This document shows, piece by piece, positions 31,753-39,273 of a stretch of 42,069 nucleotides of DNA (the stretch's first letter is position 1; each line of letters begins with the position of its first letter). Made by a program: the position numbers and the translations under genes. Below the pieces are notes generated by a model. That model did no database searches. It had not been told where the DNA came from and was given only the letters and a program-made list of their open reading frames with translations. Where the stretch lies: assembly GCA_030843315.1 (NCBI GenBank), contig JAUUPT010000036.1, positions 1 through 42,069 of the forward strand, in the 5' to 3' direction. The stretch is from Bacteroidaceae bacterium. GTDB taxonomy: Bacteria > Bacteroidota > Bacteroidia > Bacteroidales > Bacteroidaceae.

Positions 31753-33126
31753 TCAGCGTAACGCCTCTACTTCTTCCGGTGTCAATGGAATCTTCTTACC
31801 CAAGCGGCGTGCACCGGTTTCAGTAATCAGATAATCTTCTTCATTACGGATGCCACCGAAGTCGCGATATTCTTCTAACTTGTCGTAGTTGATAAAGTCC
31901 ATGAACTTCTTCTCACCTCTCCAAAGGTCTATCAGTTCGGGGATGAAGTAGATACCCGGTTCAACGGTAAGCACAAAACCCGGTTGTAAAGGGATGGCAA
32001 GGCGCTGGCTCTTGCGGCCGAACTGTGTACTCTTAGGCTGACCGTCGTAGCCTACCCAAACTTCACCCAGGTTTTCCATATCGTGTACATCCAGCCCCAT
32101 CATGTGGCCCAACCCGTGAGGATAAAACAATGCATGAGCACCTTCGCGCACAGCATCTTCAGCGTTACCCTTCATCAGGCCCAGTGCCGTCAGCCCTTCT
32201 ACCATCACTTGGGCAGAAAGTTCATACACTTTCATATAAGGAATACCAGGACGGAGTGCATTGACCGATGCCAGATGCATCGCATTCTGTACTTCGTAGA
32301 CCGCACGCTGGCGGGGAGTAAATGTCTTATCGGCAGGAACGGTAGAAGACATATCACCACAATAGCCCGAAGGCAACTCGGCACCGGCATCAATCAGGAA
32401 TAAATCGCCCGGTTTCACCTTATTACCGTGATAGTGGTTATGCAGAGTCTGTCCGTTGACAGAAGCAATTGTGGCAAAGGAGAGTTCGCAATTGTTCATT
32501 TCGGCTATGCGGTTCATCTCCGCTACTACTTCGTACTCGTACATTCCCGGACGGATTACCCTCATGGCTGTGGTATGCATATCGGCAGTCACGTCGCAAG
32601 CCTTCTCTATTTCGGCTATTTCTTCGGCCGTCTTATAATTGCGCTGTGCCACCACTGCACGGATAAACGGTACGGAACCTTCCTGACGGGCAGGCGGAAC
32701 ACCCAGCCAATCCATCAGTTTCAATTTGTGCTCGGCACGGTAGGGAGGAAGATAATGAATCGTCTGTCCACTCTGCACAGCTTTATGCAGATAGTTGGCG
32801 ATATCCGCTGAAGGGCGGGTTTCGACAATGCCTACTGCGGAAGCCTTTTCGTGAAGGGTGGGCTGTGTTCCCATCCATACAATATCATCAATGGTCAACT
32901 CGTCACCAAAGATAATTTCTTTATCTTCGTCTATGTCGATTATAGCAGACAGCCCCGCGAACGACAGGCCGAAATAATATAAGAAAGAGGAGTCCTGGCG
33001 GTAACGGAAGGTATTATCCCCGTAATTCAGTCCTTGTTCATCATTACCCAAGAACAACAATACTCCTGAGCCGACCGTTTTCTTCAGCTGGGCTCTGCGC
33101 TGCACATACGTTTCTTTAGCAAACAT
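31753..33126 (-). CDS. pepP: Aminopeptidase P family metallopeptidase (M24B, Xaa-Pro aminopeptidase)
   Basis: 457 residues. An N-terminal creatinase-like domain (about 5-165) precedes the pita-bread M24 domain. All five dimetal ligands are visible: Asp246 (LIDAGAE), Asp258 (GDMSST), His341 (GLGHMMG), Glu389 (TVEPGIY) and the Glu in GIRNEEDY (429 or 430). It removes N-terminal residues that precede proline. No signal peptide, so cytoplasmic. It has its own promoter upstream and is convergent with the C39-like gene. Confidence 0.94.
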   Translation of the reverse strand: MFAKETYVQRRAQLKKTVGSGVLLFLGNDEQGLNYGDNTFRYRQDSSFLYYFGLSFAGLSAIIDIDEDKEIIFGDELTIDDIVWMGTQPTLHEKASAVGIVETRPSADIANYLHKAVQSGQTIHYLPPYRAEHKLKLMDWLGVPPARQEGSVPFIRAVVAQRNYKTAEEIAEIEKACDVTADMHTTAMRVIRPGMYEYEVVAEMNRIAEMNNCELSFATIASVNGQTLHNHYHGNKVKPGDLFLIDAGAELPSGYCGDMSSTVPADKTFTPRQRAVYEVQNAMHLASVNALRPGIPYMKVYELSAQVMVEGLTALGLMKGNAEDAVREGAHALFYPHGLGHMMGLDVHDMENLGEVWVGYDGQPKSTQFGRKSQRLAIPLQPGFVLTVEPGIYFIPELIDLWRGEKKFMDFINYDKLEEYRDFGGIRNEEDYLITETGARRLGKKIPLTPEEVEALR

Positions 33127-33153
33127 AACATTCAGGTTTTAATAGTTATGGAA

Positions 33154-33161
33154 CAAAGATA
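33154..33161 (-). promoter_or_regulatory. -7 promoter box of pepP
   Basis: TATCTTTG on the minus strand, an exact TAnnTTTG match, 27 bases before the pepP ATG. The -33 region is weak. Confidence 0.65.
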
Positions 33162-33238
33162 ACAACAAAAATACAACCACACGTCCGCTTTCTTGTTAAA
33201 TATCATAAGAGAAGATTTCGCGTTCCCGAACTATTCAT

Positions 33239-33246
33239 TATTTTTG
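33239..33246 (+). promoter_or_regulatory. -7 promoter box of rpoN
   Basis: TATTTTTG, an exact TAnnTTTG match, 68 bases before the rpoN ATG. The leader between them contains the heptamer array. Confidence 0.55.
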
Positions 33247-33272
33247 CGGTAGAATTTGAATGACATCACCAC

Positions 33273-33307
33273 AATTTTGTAATTTGTAATTCGCAATTTG
33301 TAATTAT
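33273..33307. repeat. AT-rich heptamer repeats before rpoN
   Basis: Five consecutive 7-base units, variants of TAATTTG (with TAATTCG and CAATTTG), ending seven bases before the rpoN ATG. Confidence 0.6.
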
Positions 33308-33314
33308 CATAAGT

Positions 33315-34805
33315 ATGGCACAAGGTTCCCGACAAGTACAAACGCAGGCGCAGCAGCAGATACAGACGCTATCGCCGCAACAGATTCTGGTAGTGAAGCT
33401 GCTGGAACTCCCTGCTGTGGAGCTGGAAGACCGCGTGCATGCCGAACTGCTTGAGAACCCGGCACTGGAAGAGGGAAAGGAAGACGCCCCCGGCGACGAC
33501 TATTCCGAGACTTCCGACGCAGAAGCCAACTCTGAAGACGGCGGAGACACCAGCTACGATTCGTTGAGCGACTATCTGAGCGAAGACGATATCCCCGATT
33601 ATAAACTACAGGAAAACAACCGGAGCAAAGGCGAACAAGCCGAAGAGATACCATTCTCTGACGCCACCTCTTTCTACGAAACTCTGAAAGAGCAACTGGG
33701 CGAGCGCGACCTCACCGAGCACCAACGCGAATTGGCCGAATACCTGATCGGTTCGCTGGACGACGACGGGTTGCTGCGCAAGTCACTGGATAGCATCAGC
33801 GACGAACTGGCTATCTACGCCGGCATTGACGCCTCTCCGCAAGAACTCGAAGATGTACTGAAAATCATTCAGGACTTCGACCCTGCCGGACTGGGCGCCC
33901 GCGATCTGCAAGAATGCCTCCTGATACAAATCCGCCGCAAGATAGAGCAGCAACACTTCACTCCCAACCCGTTGCTCTACATCGAAGAAGCCATCCTGTC
34001 GGAGTGTTACGAAGAATTCACCCGTAAGCATTGGGAAAAGATACAGCAGAAGCTTGGTTTGGAAGAAGATGCCTTTGAGCAAGCCATCAAAGAAATCTGC
34101 AAACTGAATCCGCGTCCGGGTGCATCTCTGGGCGAAGTGATAGGCAAGAACATGCAGCAGATAGTGCCTGACTTCATTGTGGATACCTATGACGACGACA
34201 CCATCAACGTGGCGCTGAACAATCGCAATGTACCCGAGCTGCGCATGAGCCGCGACTTCACCGAAATGGTGGAAGAGCATACCAAGAACAGAGCCAACCA
34301 ATCGAAAGAATCGAAAGAGGCCATGATGTTTCTGAAGCAGAAGATGGATGCCGCACAAGGTTTCATCGATGCCGTGAAGCAACGCCAAAACACGCTGATG
34401 ACTACCATGCAAGCCATCATCGACCTGCAACGTCCATTCTTCCTCGAAGGAGACGAGTCACTGCTGCGCCCCATGATTCTGAAAGATGTGGCGGAACGCA
34501 CCGGGCTGGATATTTCGACCATCTCCCGCGTCAGCAACAGCAAATATGTGCAGACTAACTACGGCATCTACCCATTGAAGTTCTTCTTCAGCGACGGTTA
34601 CACCACCGAAGATGGCGAAGAGATGTCCGTACGCGAAATACGCAAGATACTGAAAGAATGCATCGACGGCGAGGACAAGAAGAAGCCCTACACGGATGAC
34701 GAGCTTACCGATATATTGAAAGAAAAAGGATATCCGATAGCCCGCCGCACGGTAGCCAAGTATCGCCAACAGATGAATATTCCGGTGGCAAGGCTGAGGA
34801 AATAG
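33315..34805 (+). CDS. rpoN: RNA polymerase sigma-54 factor
   Basis: 496 residues, normal length. Region I is Gln/Leu-rich (QQQIQTLSPQQILVVKLLELP) and contacts enhancer-binding activators. An acidic region II follows (about 55-115), then the core-binding domain, the helix-turn-helix (DVAERTGLDISTISRVSNSKYVQ) and the RpoN box ARRTVAKYRQ (476-485), which reads the -24 element. It directs core polymerase to -24/-12 promoters. It appears to head a plus-strand run through the PAP2-like gene, gcvH, purE and ispG. Confidence 0.97.
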   Translation: MAQGSRQVQTQAQQQIQTLSPQQILVVKLLELPAVELEDRVHAELLENPALEEGKEDAPGDDYSETSDAEANSEDGGDTSYDSLSDYLSEDDIPDYKLQENNRSKGEQAEEIPFSDATSFYETLKEQLGERDLTEHQRELAEYLIGSLDDDGLLRKSLDSISDELAIYAGIDASPQELEDVLKIIQDFDPAGLGARDLQECLLIQIRRKIEQQHFTPNPLLYIEEAILSECYEEFTRKHWEKIQQKLGLEEDAFEQAIKEICKLNPRPGASLGEVIGKNMQQIVPDFIVDTYDDDTINVALNNRNVPELRMSRDFTEMVEEHTKNRANQSKESKEAMMFLKQKMDAAQGFIDAVKQRQNTLMTTMQAIIDLQRPFFLEGDESLLRPMILKDVAERTGLDISTISRVSNSKYVQTNYGIYPLKFFFSDGYTTEDGEEMSVREIRKILKECIDGEDKKKPYTDDELTDILKEKGYPIARRTVAKYRQQMNIPVARLRK

Positions 34806-34836
34806 TGGTAGAGTGACAAGGTGGTAAAGTGATAGG
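34805..34836. repeat. Octamer repeats overlapping the rpoN stop
   Basis: Four consecutive 8-base units, GTGGTAGA, GTGACAAG, then GTGGTAAA and GTGATAGG. The same octamer family recurs inside ispG at 38051-38081. Confidence 0.6.
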
Positions 34837-34853
34837 GGGAAGTGACCTCAATG

Positions 34854-34888
34854 TAATTTGTAATTAATAATTCGTAATTAATAAAGTA
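34854..34888. repeat. AT-rich heptamer repeats before the PAP2-like gene
   Basis: Five consecutive 7-base units: TAATTTG, TAATTAA, then TAATTCG, TAATTAA again and TAAAGTA. It ends four bases before the start codon at 34893. Confidence 0.65.
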
Positions 34889-34892
34889 GAAA

Positions 34893-35558
34893 ATGGTTGA
34901 AGAACATATCATTGCAGATAGAACCCTCATTCGAACCGCGAAAGTGATTTCGGCCATTTTCACGCCGTTTTCTATTCCTTTCCTGGCTTTTCTGATTCTG
35001 TTTATATTCTCGTACTTGCGCATCATGCCGCTGCAATACAAGTTGATTGTGCTGGGCGTGGTGTACTGCTTCACCATCTTGATGCCCACGCTCACCATCT
35101 TTATCTTCCGCAAGATAAACGGCTTCAGCCCCGAAGATCTGGTGGAAAGAAAGAAAAGATACATACCTTTTATATTGACTATTACTTCCTATATATTTTG
35201 CCTACTCATGATGCACCGGCTTAATATACCGTGGTACATGACCGGCATTATTCTAGCTGCATTGGTGATGATGATTATCTGTATCATCGTGAATCTGAAG
35301 TGGAAACTCAGTGAACACATGGCAGGTGCGGGAGCAGTAGTAGGCGGATTGGTGGCTTTCAGCGCTTTGTTCGGCTATAACCCCGTGGGATGGTTGTGCC
35401 TCTTCATACTGGTGGCAGGCATATTGGGCACTGCCCGCATCATCCTGCAACATCACACGCTGGGCGAAGTGATGGGCGGTTTCGCCGTAGGGCTTATTTG
35501 CTCCCTACTGGTGCTCCACCCGTTGAGCAATATATTGTTCCGCATCTTCCTCTTCTAA
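34893..35558 (+). CDS. PAP2-like membrane protein with diverged phosphatase motifs
   Basis: 221 residues with about six membrane helices. The C-terminal half resembles PAP2 phosphatases. LSEHMAGAG (His142) aligns with the PSGH motif, and ARIILQHHTLGE fits the S/A-R-x5-H-x3-D motif with Arg182, His188 and Glu192 in place of Asp. The first motif (K-x6-R-P) is not visible. It could be an active lipid phosphatase acting on undecaprenyl or phosphatidyl phosphates, or a catalytically weak relative. It lies between rpoN and gcvH. Confidence 0.78.
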   Translation: MVEEHIIADRTLIRTAKVISAIFTPFSIPFLAFLILFIFSYLRIMPLQYKLIVLGVVYCFTILMPTLTIFIFRKINGFSPEDLVERKKRYIPFILTITSYIFCLLMMHRLNIPWYMTGIILAALVMMIICIIVNLKWKLSEHMAGAGAVVGGLVAFSALFGYNPVGWLCLFILVAGILGTARIILQHHTLGEVMGGFAVGLICSLLVLHPLSNILFRIFLF

Positions 35559-35588
35559 AAAGTAGGAACGGCGGAAGTTAGCCTCATG

Positions 35589-35616
35589 TAATTTGTAATT
35601 TAATAACTTATAATGA
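35589..35616. repeat. AT-rich heptamer repeats before gcvH
   Basis: Four consecutive 7-base units, TAATTTG, TAATTTA, then ATAACTT and ATAATGA, 32 bases before the gcvH ATG. Confidence 0.45.
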
Positions 35617-35648
35617 ATAGCAGTATTAACCCTTAAAAACTAAGAATC

Positions 35649-36029
35649 ATGAATCTACCAACAAATGTAAAGTACACCAAGGAACACGAATGGATCCGTC
35701 TGGAAGGTGATGTTGCCTATGTAGGCATTACCGACTATGCACAAGAGCAACTGGGCGACATCGTATTCGTCGACATCCAGGCAGAAGGTGAAACACTGGC
35801 TGCCGAAGAAGTATTCGGTACCATTGAAGTAGTAAAAACCATTTCCGATCTTTTCATGCCTATCAGCGGAGAGATTACGGAACAGAACGAAGCCCTTGCC
35901 GACCAACCGGAACTGGTAAACAAAGATCCGTACGGAGAAGGCTGGCTCATCAAAATCAAGCCCGATGCCGATGCAGACTTCGACAGCTTGCTGGATGCAG
36001 AAGCATACAAGGCGCTGATAAATGCGTAA
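35649..36029 (+). CDS. gcvH: Glycine cleavage system H protein
   Basis: 126 residues, normal length. The lipoyl-bearing lysine is Lys63 in FGTIEVVKTISDLFMP; the N-terminal YTKEHEWI and the C-terminal DPYGEGWLIKIKP are typical. The lipoylated arm shuttles the aminomethyl group between the P, T and L proteins, whose genes are not in this window. It starts 90 bases after the PAP2-like gene and 24 bases before purE. Confidence 0.96.
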   Translation: MNLPTNVKYTKEHEWIRLEGDVAYVGITDYAQEQLGDIVFVDIQAEGETLAAEEVFGTIEVVKTISDLFMPISGEITEQNEALADQPELVNKDPYGEGWLIKIKPDADADFDSLLDAEAYKALINA

Positions 36030-36053
36030 TTAATTAATAACTAAGTTAATAAC

Positions 36054-36563
36054 ATGACTCCAATCGTTAGCATCATCATGGGCAGCACCTCCGACCTTCC
36101 TGTAATGGAGAAGGCGGCACAACTGCTCAATGACTTACACGTACCGTTCGAAATGAACGCTCTCTCTGCCCACCGCACGCCGGAAGCAGTAGAAGACTTT
36201 GCCAAGAATGCCCGCCAACGCGGCATTAAAGTGATTATCGCCGCTGCCGGTATGGCTGCCGCCCTGCCTGGCGTGATTGCCGCCAACACCACCTTGCCGG
36301 TTATCGGCGTGCCCGTAAAGGGTTCGGTGCTCGACGGCGTAGATGCACTTTATTCCATCATCCAAATGCCTCCGGGCATACCGGTAGCCACCGTTGCTAT
36401 CAATGGTGCCATGAACGCTGCCATCCTGGCCGTACAGATGCTGGCGCTGAGTGATACCTCACTGGCCGAAACATTTGCCGCCTACAAAGAAGGTTTGAAG
36501 AAGAAGATAGTAAAGGCAAATGAGGATTTGAAGGAAGTGAAGTACGAGTACAAGGTCAATTGA
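36054..36563 (+). CDS. purE: N5-carboxyaminoimidazole ribonucleotide mutase (PurE class I)
   Basis: 169 residues. N-terminal IIMGSTSDLPVMEKA and SAHRTPE (His40) form the active site; AAAGMAAALPGVIAANT is the conserved core loop. It converts N5-CAIR to CAIR in de novo purine synthesis. Five bases separate it from ispG, so the two genes are very probably co-transcribed even though the pathways are unrelated. Confidence 0.96.
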   Translation: MTPIVSIIMGSTSDLPVMEKAAQLLNDLHVPFEMNALSAHRTPEAVEDFAKNARQRGIKVIIAAAGMAAALPGVIAANTTLPVIGVPVKGSVLDGVDALYSIIQMPPGIPVATVAINGAMNAAILAVQMLALSDTSLAETFAAYKEGLKKKIVKANEDLKEVKYEYKVN

Positions 36564-36567
36564 AAAA

Positions 36568-38427
36568 ATGGATTTATTCAACTATTCCCGACGGGAAACA
36601 TCAGAAGTAAACATTGGAGCCACCCCTATGGGCGGCTCCAATCCTATCCGTATACAGAGTATGACCAATACGGCTACACAGGACACCGAAGCCAGTGTAG
36701 CACAAGCAAAGCGTATTGCAGATGCCGGCGGCGAATACGTACGCCTCACGGCACAAGGCGTTAAAGAAGCCGAGAACCTGATGAACATCAATGCCGCTCT
36801 AAGGCAGGATGGATATATGGTGCCCCTTGTGGCCGATATCCACTTCAACCCGAAGGTGGCGGATGTGGCGGCACAATACGTAGAGAAAGTACGCATCAAT
36901 CCGGGAAACTATGTGGATGCGGCACGCACCTTCAAGCAACTGGAATACACCGACGAGGAGTACGCACAAGAGTTGCAGAAGATACGCGACCGCTTCGTCC
37001 CCTTCCTCAATATCTGCAAAGAGAACCATACGGCTATCCGCATCGGTGTGAACCACGGTTCGCTGTCCGACCGCATCATGTCGCGCTACGGCGATACCCC
37101 GGAAGGGATGGTGGAGTCGTGCATGGAGTTCCTTCGCATCTGCGTGGAAGAAGACTTCAGGGATGTGGTGATTTCCATCAAAGCTTCCAATACGGTAGTC
37201 ATGGTGAAAACCGTTCGCCTGCTGGCCGCCGTTATGGAACAGGAGAACATGCACTTTCCGCTACACCTTGGCGTGACCGAAGCCGGTGACGGAGAAGACG
37301 GACGCATCAAATCGGCCCTGGGCATCGGAGCGCTGCTTGCCGACGGGCTGGGCGACACAATCCGTGTTTCTTTGAGCGAAGCTCCCGAAGCAGAAATCCC
37401 CGTGGCACGCAAGTTGGTGGACTATATTGTGCAACGCCACGACCATCCTTATATCCCCGGACCGGATGTGCCGGAATTCAATTATCTCTCTCCTGCACGC
37501 CGCAAGACGGTAGCCGTGCATAATATCGGCGGCGAGAACCTGCCCGTAGTCATTGCCGCGCGTCTGGATGGCAATATGGAGTTCGATCCGCAGTTCATGC
37601 CCGACTACGTTTATACGGGCAGAACCGTACCCGAACAATGTCCCGAAGGTATGCAATGCATCATCGATGCCGATACGTGGATAGGACAAGCCAATGCCTG
37701 GCCCGCCTTCAAGGGCGACCAAATGCACTTCCTCAGCAGTTGCAACGCTTCCCTGAAGTTCCTGTTCATCACTTATATGGGTTTGAACGACGAAGCAATC
37801 GCTTGCTTGAAGTATCACCCGGAAGTGGTGCTCATTTCGCAGAGCAACCATCCCAACCGCTTGGGAGAGCAACGTGCCCTGGCGCATCAGATGATGCAGG
37901 AAGGCTTGAAGAACCCGGTCGTTTTCTTCCAGCACTATGCAGAAGAGGAAGCGGAGAACCTGCAAATCAAGTCGGCTGCCGACATGGGGGCTCTTATCTT
38001 CGACGGATTGTGCGACGGAATCCTCCTATTCAATCAGGGAAACAGAGAGGGTGATAAGGTGATAAGTGATAAAGTGGTAGACGCTACCGCATTCGGCATT
38101 CTGCAAGCAGGACGCGTACGCACCAGTAAAACGGAGTACATCTCTTGTCCGGGATGCGGACGTACCTTATACGACCTGGAAAGTACCATTGCACGCATCA
38201 AAGCTGCCACCAATCATCTGAAAGGATTGAAGATAGGCATTATGGGGTGCATTGTCAACGGTCCCGGAGAAATGGCAGATGCCGATTACGGCTATGTCGG
38301 TGCCGGACGAGGCAAAATCAGTCTTTATAAGAAGAAGGAATGTGTAGAGAAGAATATTCCCGAAGAAGAAGCCGTAGAAAAACTGATAGAGCTGATAAAG
38401 GCGAATAGTGATTACACTGAGAAATAA
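36568..38427 (+). CDS. ispG: 4-hydroxy-3-methylbut-2-enyl diphosphate synthase, long (three-domain) form
   Basis: 619 residues: the long form found in Bacteroidetes, Chlamydiae and plants, with an extra domain inserted between the TIM barrel and the [4Fe-4S] domain. The N-terminus has the usual GGSNPIRIQSMTNT. The cluster ligands are Cys527 and Cys530 (SCPGCGR) and Cys561 (GCIVNGPGE). It makes HMBPP from MEcPP in the MEP isoprenoid pathway. Just before the Fe-S domain, codons for REGDKVISDKVVD (38045-38083) are made of octamer repeats and may be an in-frame insertion. A strong terminator follows. Confidence 0.96.
   Translation: MDLFNYSRRETSEVNIGATPMGGSNPIRIQSMTNTATQDTEASVAQAKRIADAGGEYVRLTAQGVKEAENLMNINAALRQDGYMVPLVADIHFNPKVADVAAQYVEKVRINPGNYVDAARTFKQLEYTDEEYAQELQKIRDRFVPFLNICKENHTAIRIGVNHGSLSDRIMSRYGDTPEGMVESCMEFLRICVEEDFRDVVISIKASNTVVMVKTVRLLAAVMEQENMHFPLHLGVTEAGDGEDGRIKSALGIGALLADGLGDTIRVSLSEAPEAEIPVARKLVDYIVQRHDHPYIPGPDVPEFNYLSPARRKTVAVHNIGGENLPVVIAARLDGNMEFDPQFMPDYVYTGRTVPEQCPEGMQCIIDADTWIGQANAWPAFKGDQMHFLSSCNASLKFLFITYMGLNDEAIACLKYHPEVVLISQSNHPNRLGEQRALAHQMMQEGLKNPVVFFQHYAEEEAENLQIKSAADMGALIFDGLCDGILLFNQGNREGDKVISDKVVDATAFGILQAGRVRTSKTEYISCPGCGRTLYDLESTIARIKAATNHLKGLKIGIMGCIVNGPGEMADADYGYVGAGRGKISLYKKKECVEKNIPEEEAVEKLIELIKANSDYTEK
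38051..38081. repeat. Octamer-type repeats inside the ispG reading frame
   Basis: GTGATAAG, GTGATAA, then GTGATAAA and GTGGTAGA run in tandem (units of 8, 7, 8 and 8 bases). They resemble the array at 34805-34836. The frame stays open through them. Confidence 0.6.
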
Positions 38428-38446
38428 ATAACTGAGAAATAAATAT

Positions 38447-38485
38447 AAGAAAGCCCGCACAACAAATGGATGTGCGGGCTTTCTT
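38447..38485. terminator. Bidirectional terminator after ispG
   Basis: AAGAAAGCCCGCACA (38447-38461) pairs perfectly with its complement at 38471-38485 across a 9-base loop, followed by TATCAT. The A-rich left flank and T-rich right flank suit both the ispG transcript and the convergent hydrolase transcript. Confidence 0.92.
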
Positions 38486-38504
38486 TATCATAATTCATAA
38501 GTCT

Positions 38505-39272
38505 CTATTTCTTCTGACTGAACAACCAACTCATAAAGTCCGGTTCATTGAATGCAGGATTCCAACTGCCGTGCCCACAACCCGGAAACTCGATGTATTC
38601 CACCTCGGCACCGGCTGCTTTCAGAGCTTTATATGCCGCGCGCGAACCTTCCGTAGGCACAACATCATCCGCATCGCCGTGGAAGATGCGGAACTTCACA
38701 TCCCTGGCTGCTTTCAACCGTGCCGGATTTACCGTACCACAAATAGGAATGGCAGCAGCAAAGACTTCCGGGAAGCGGACAACCATGTCATACGTACCCA
38801 TACCTCCCATAGAAAGCCCGATGATATAGATGCGGTCTTTATCCACTTGAGGCATTGCCAGATAAGTATCCAACAAATCCTTCAAAGTACGGAACACCGG
38901 AGATATCGGTTTATCCAGCGGCATTTCTGCCGGAACAAAAGACTCCGGACGTTCCGTATATGCCCAATATCCGCCTTCCGGGCATTGAGGAGCCAGCACA
39001 AAGGCAGGATACTTCTCCCGGTTCACCGGGTTGAGCCACATCTGTGCGCCATGCACCAACTGTCTCTCATTGTCGTTGCCCCGTTCTCCGGCGCCATGCA
39101 GAAACAACACCAAAGGATATTTCTCACCTGGCTTCACCGTCTCCGGACGAAGCAAACGGTACAATAACGTATCTCCACGCGAAGAGATAAACGCTTCCTT
39201 CTGATAAGCATCTTGCGCCGACAAAGGCAACAAAGCCAGCAAAAGGCAAACTACACTGAATATTCGTTTCAT
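38505..39272 (-). CDS. Secreted alpha/beta hydrolase (prolyl-oligopeptidase / PHB-depolymerase-like esterase)
   Basis: 255 residues with a signal peptide (1-19, LLLALLPLSA). The catalytic triad is visible: Ser154 in GLSMGGMG, Asp202 or Asp203 in FHGDADDVVP, and His234 in CGHGSWN. The oxyanion segment LFLHGAGERG and the PQCPEGGYW stretch are typical of the small secreted esterases and peptidases annotated as phospholipase/carboxylesterase in Bacteroides. It starts one base after the S41 protease gene ends, in the same operon. Substrate is unknown; an ester of a dietary or host polymer is possible. Confidence 0.88.
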   Translation of the reverse strand: MKRIFSVVCLLLALLPLSAQDAYQKEAFISSRGDTLLYRLLRPETVKPGEKYPLVLFLHGAGERGNDNERQLVHGAQMWLNPVNREKYPAFVLAPQCPEGGYWAYTERPESFVPAEMPLDKPISPVFRTLKDLLDTYLAMPQVDKDRIYIIGLSMGGMGTYDMVVRFPEVFAAAIPICGTVNPARLKAARDVKFRIFHGDADDVVPTEGSRAAYKALKAAGAEVEYIEFPGCGHGSWNPAFNEPDFMSWLFSQKK

Positions 39273-39273
39273 C

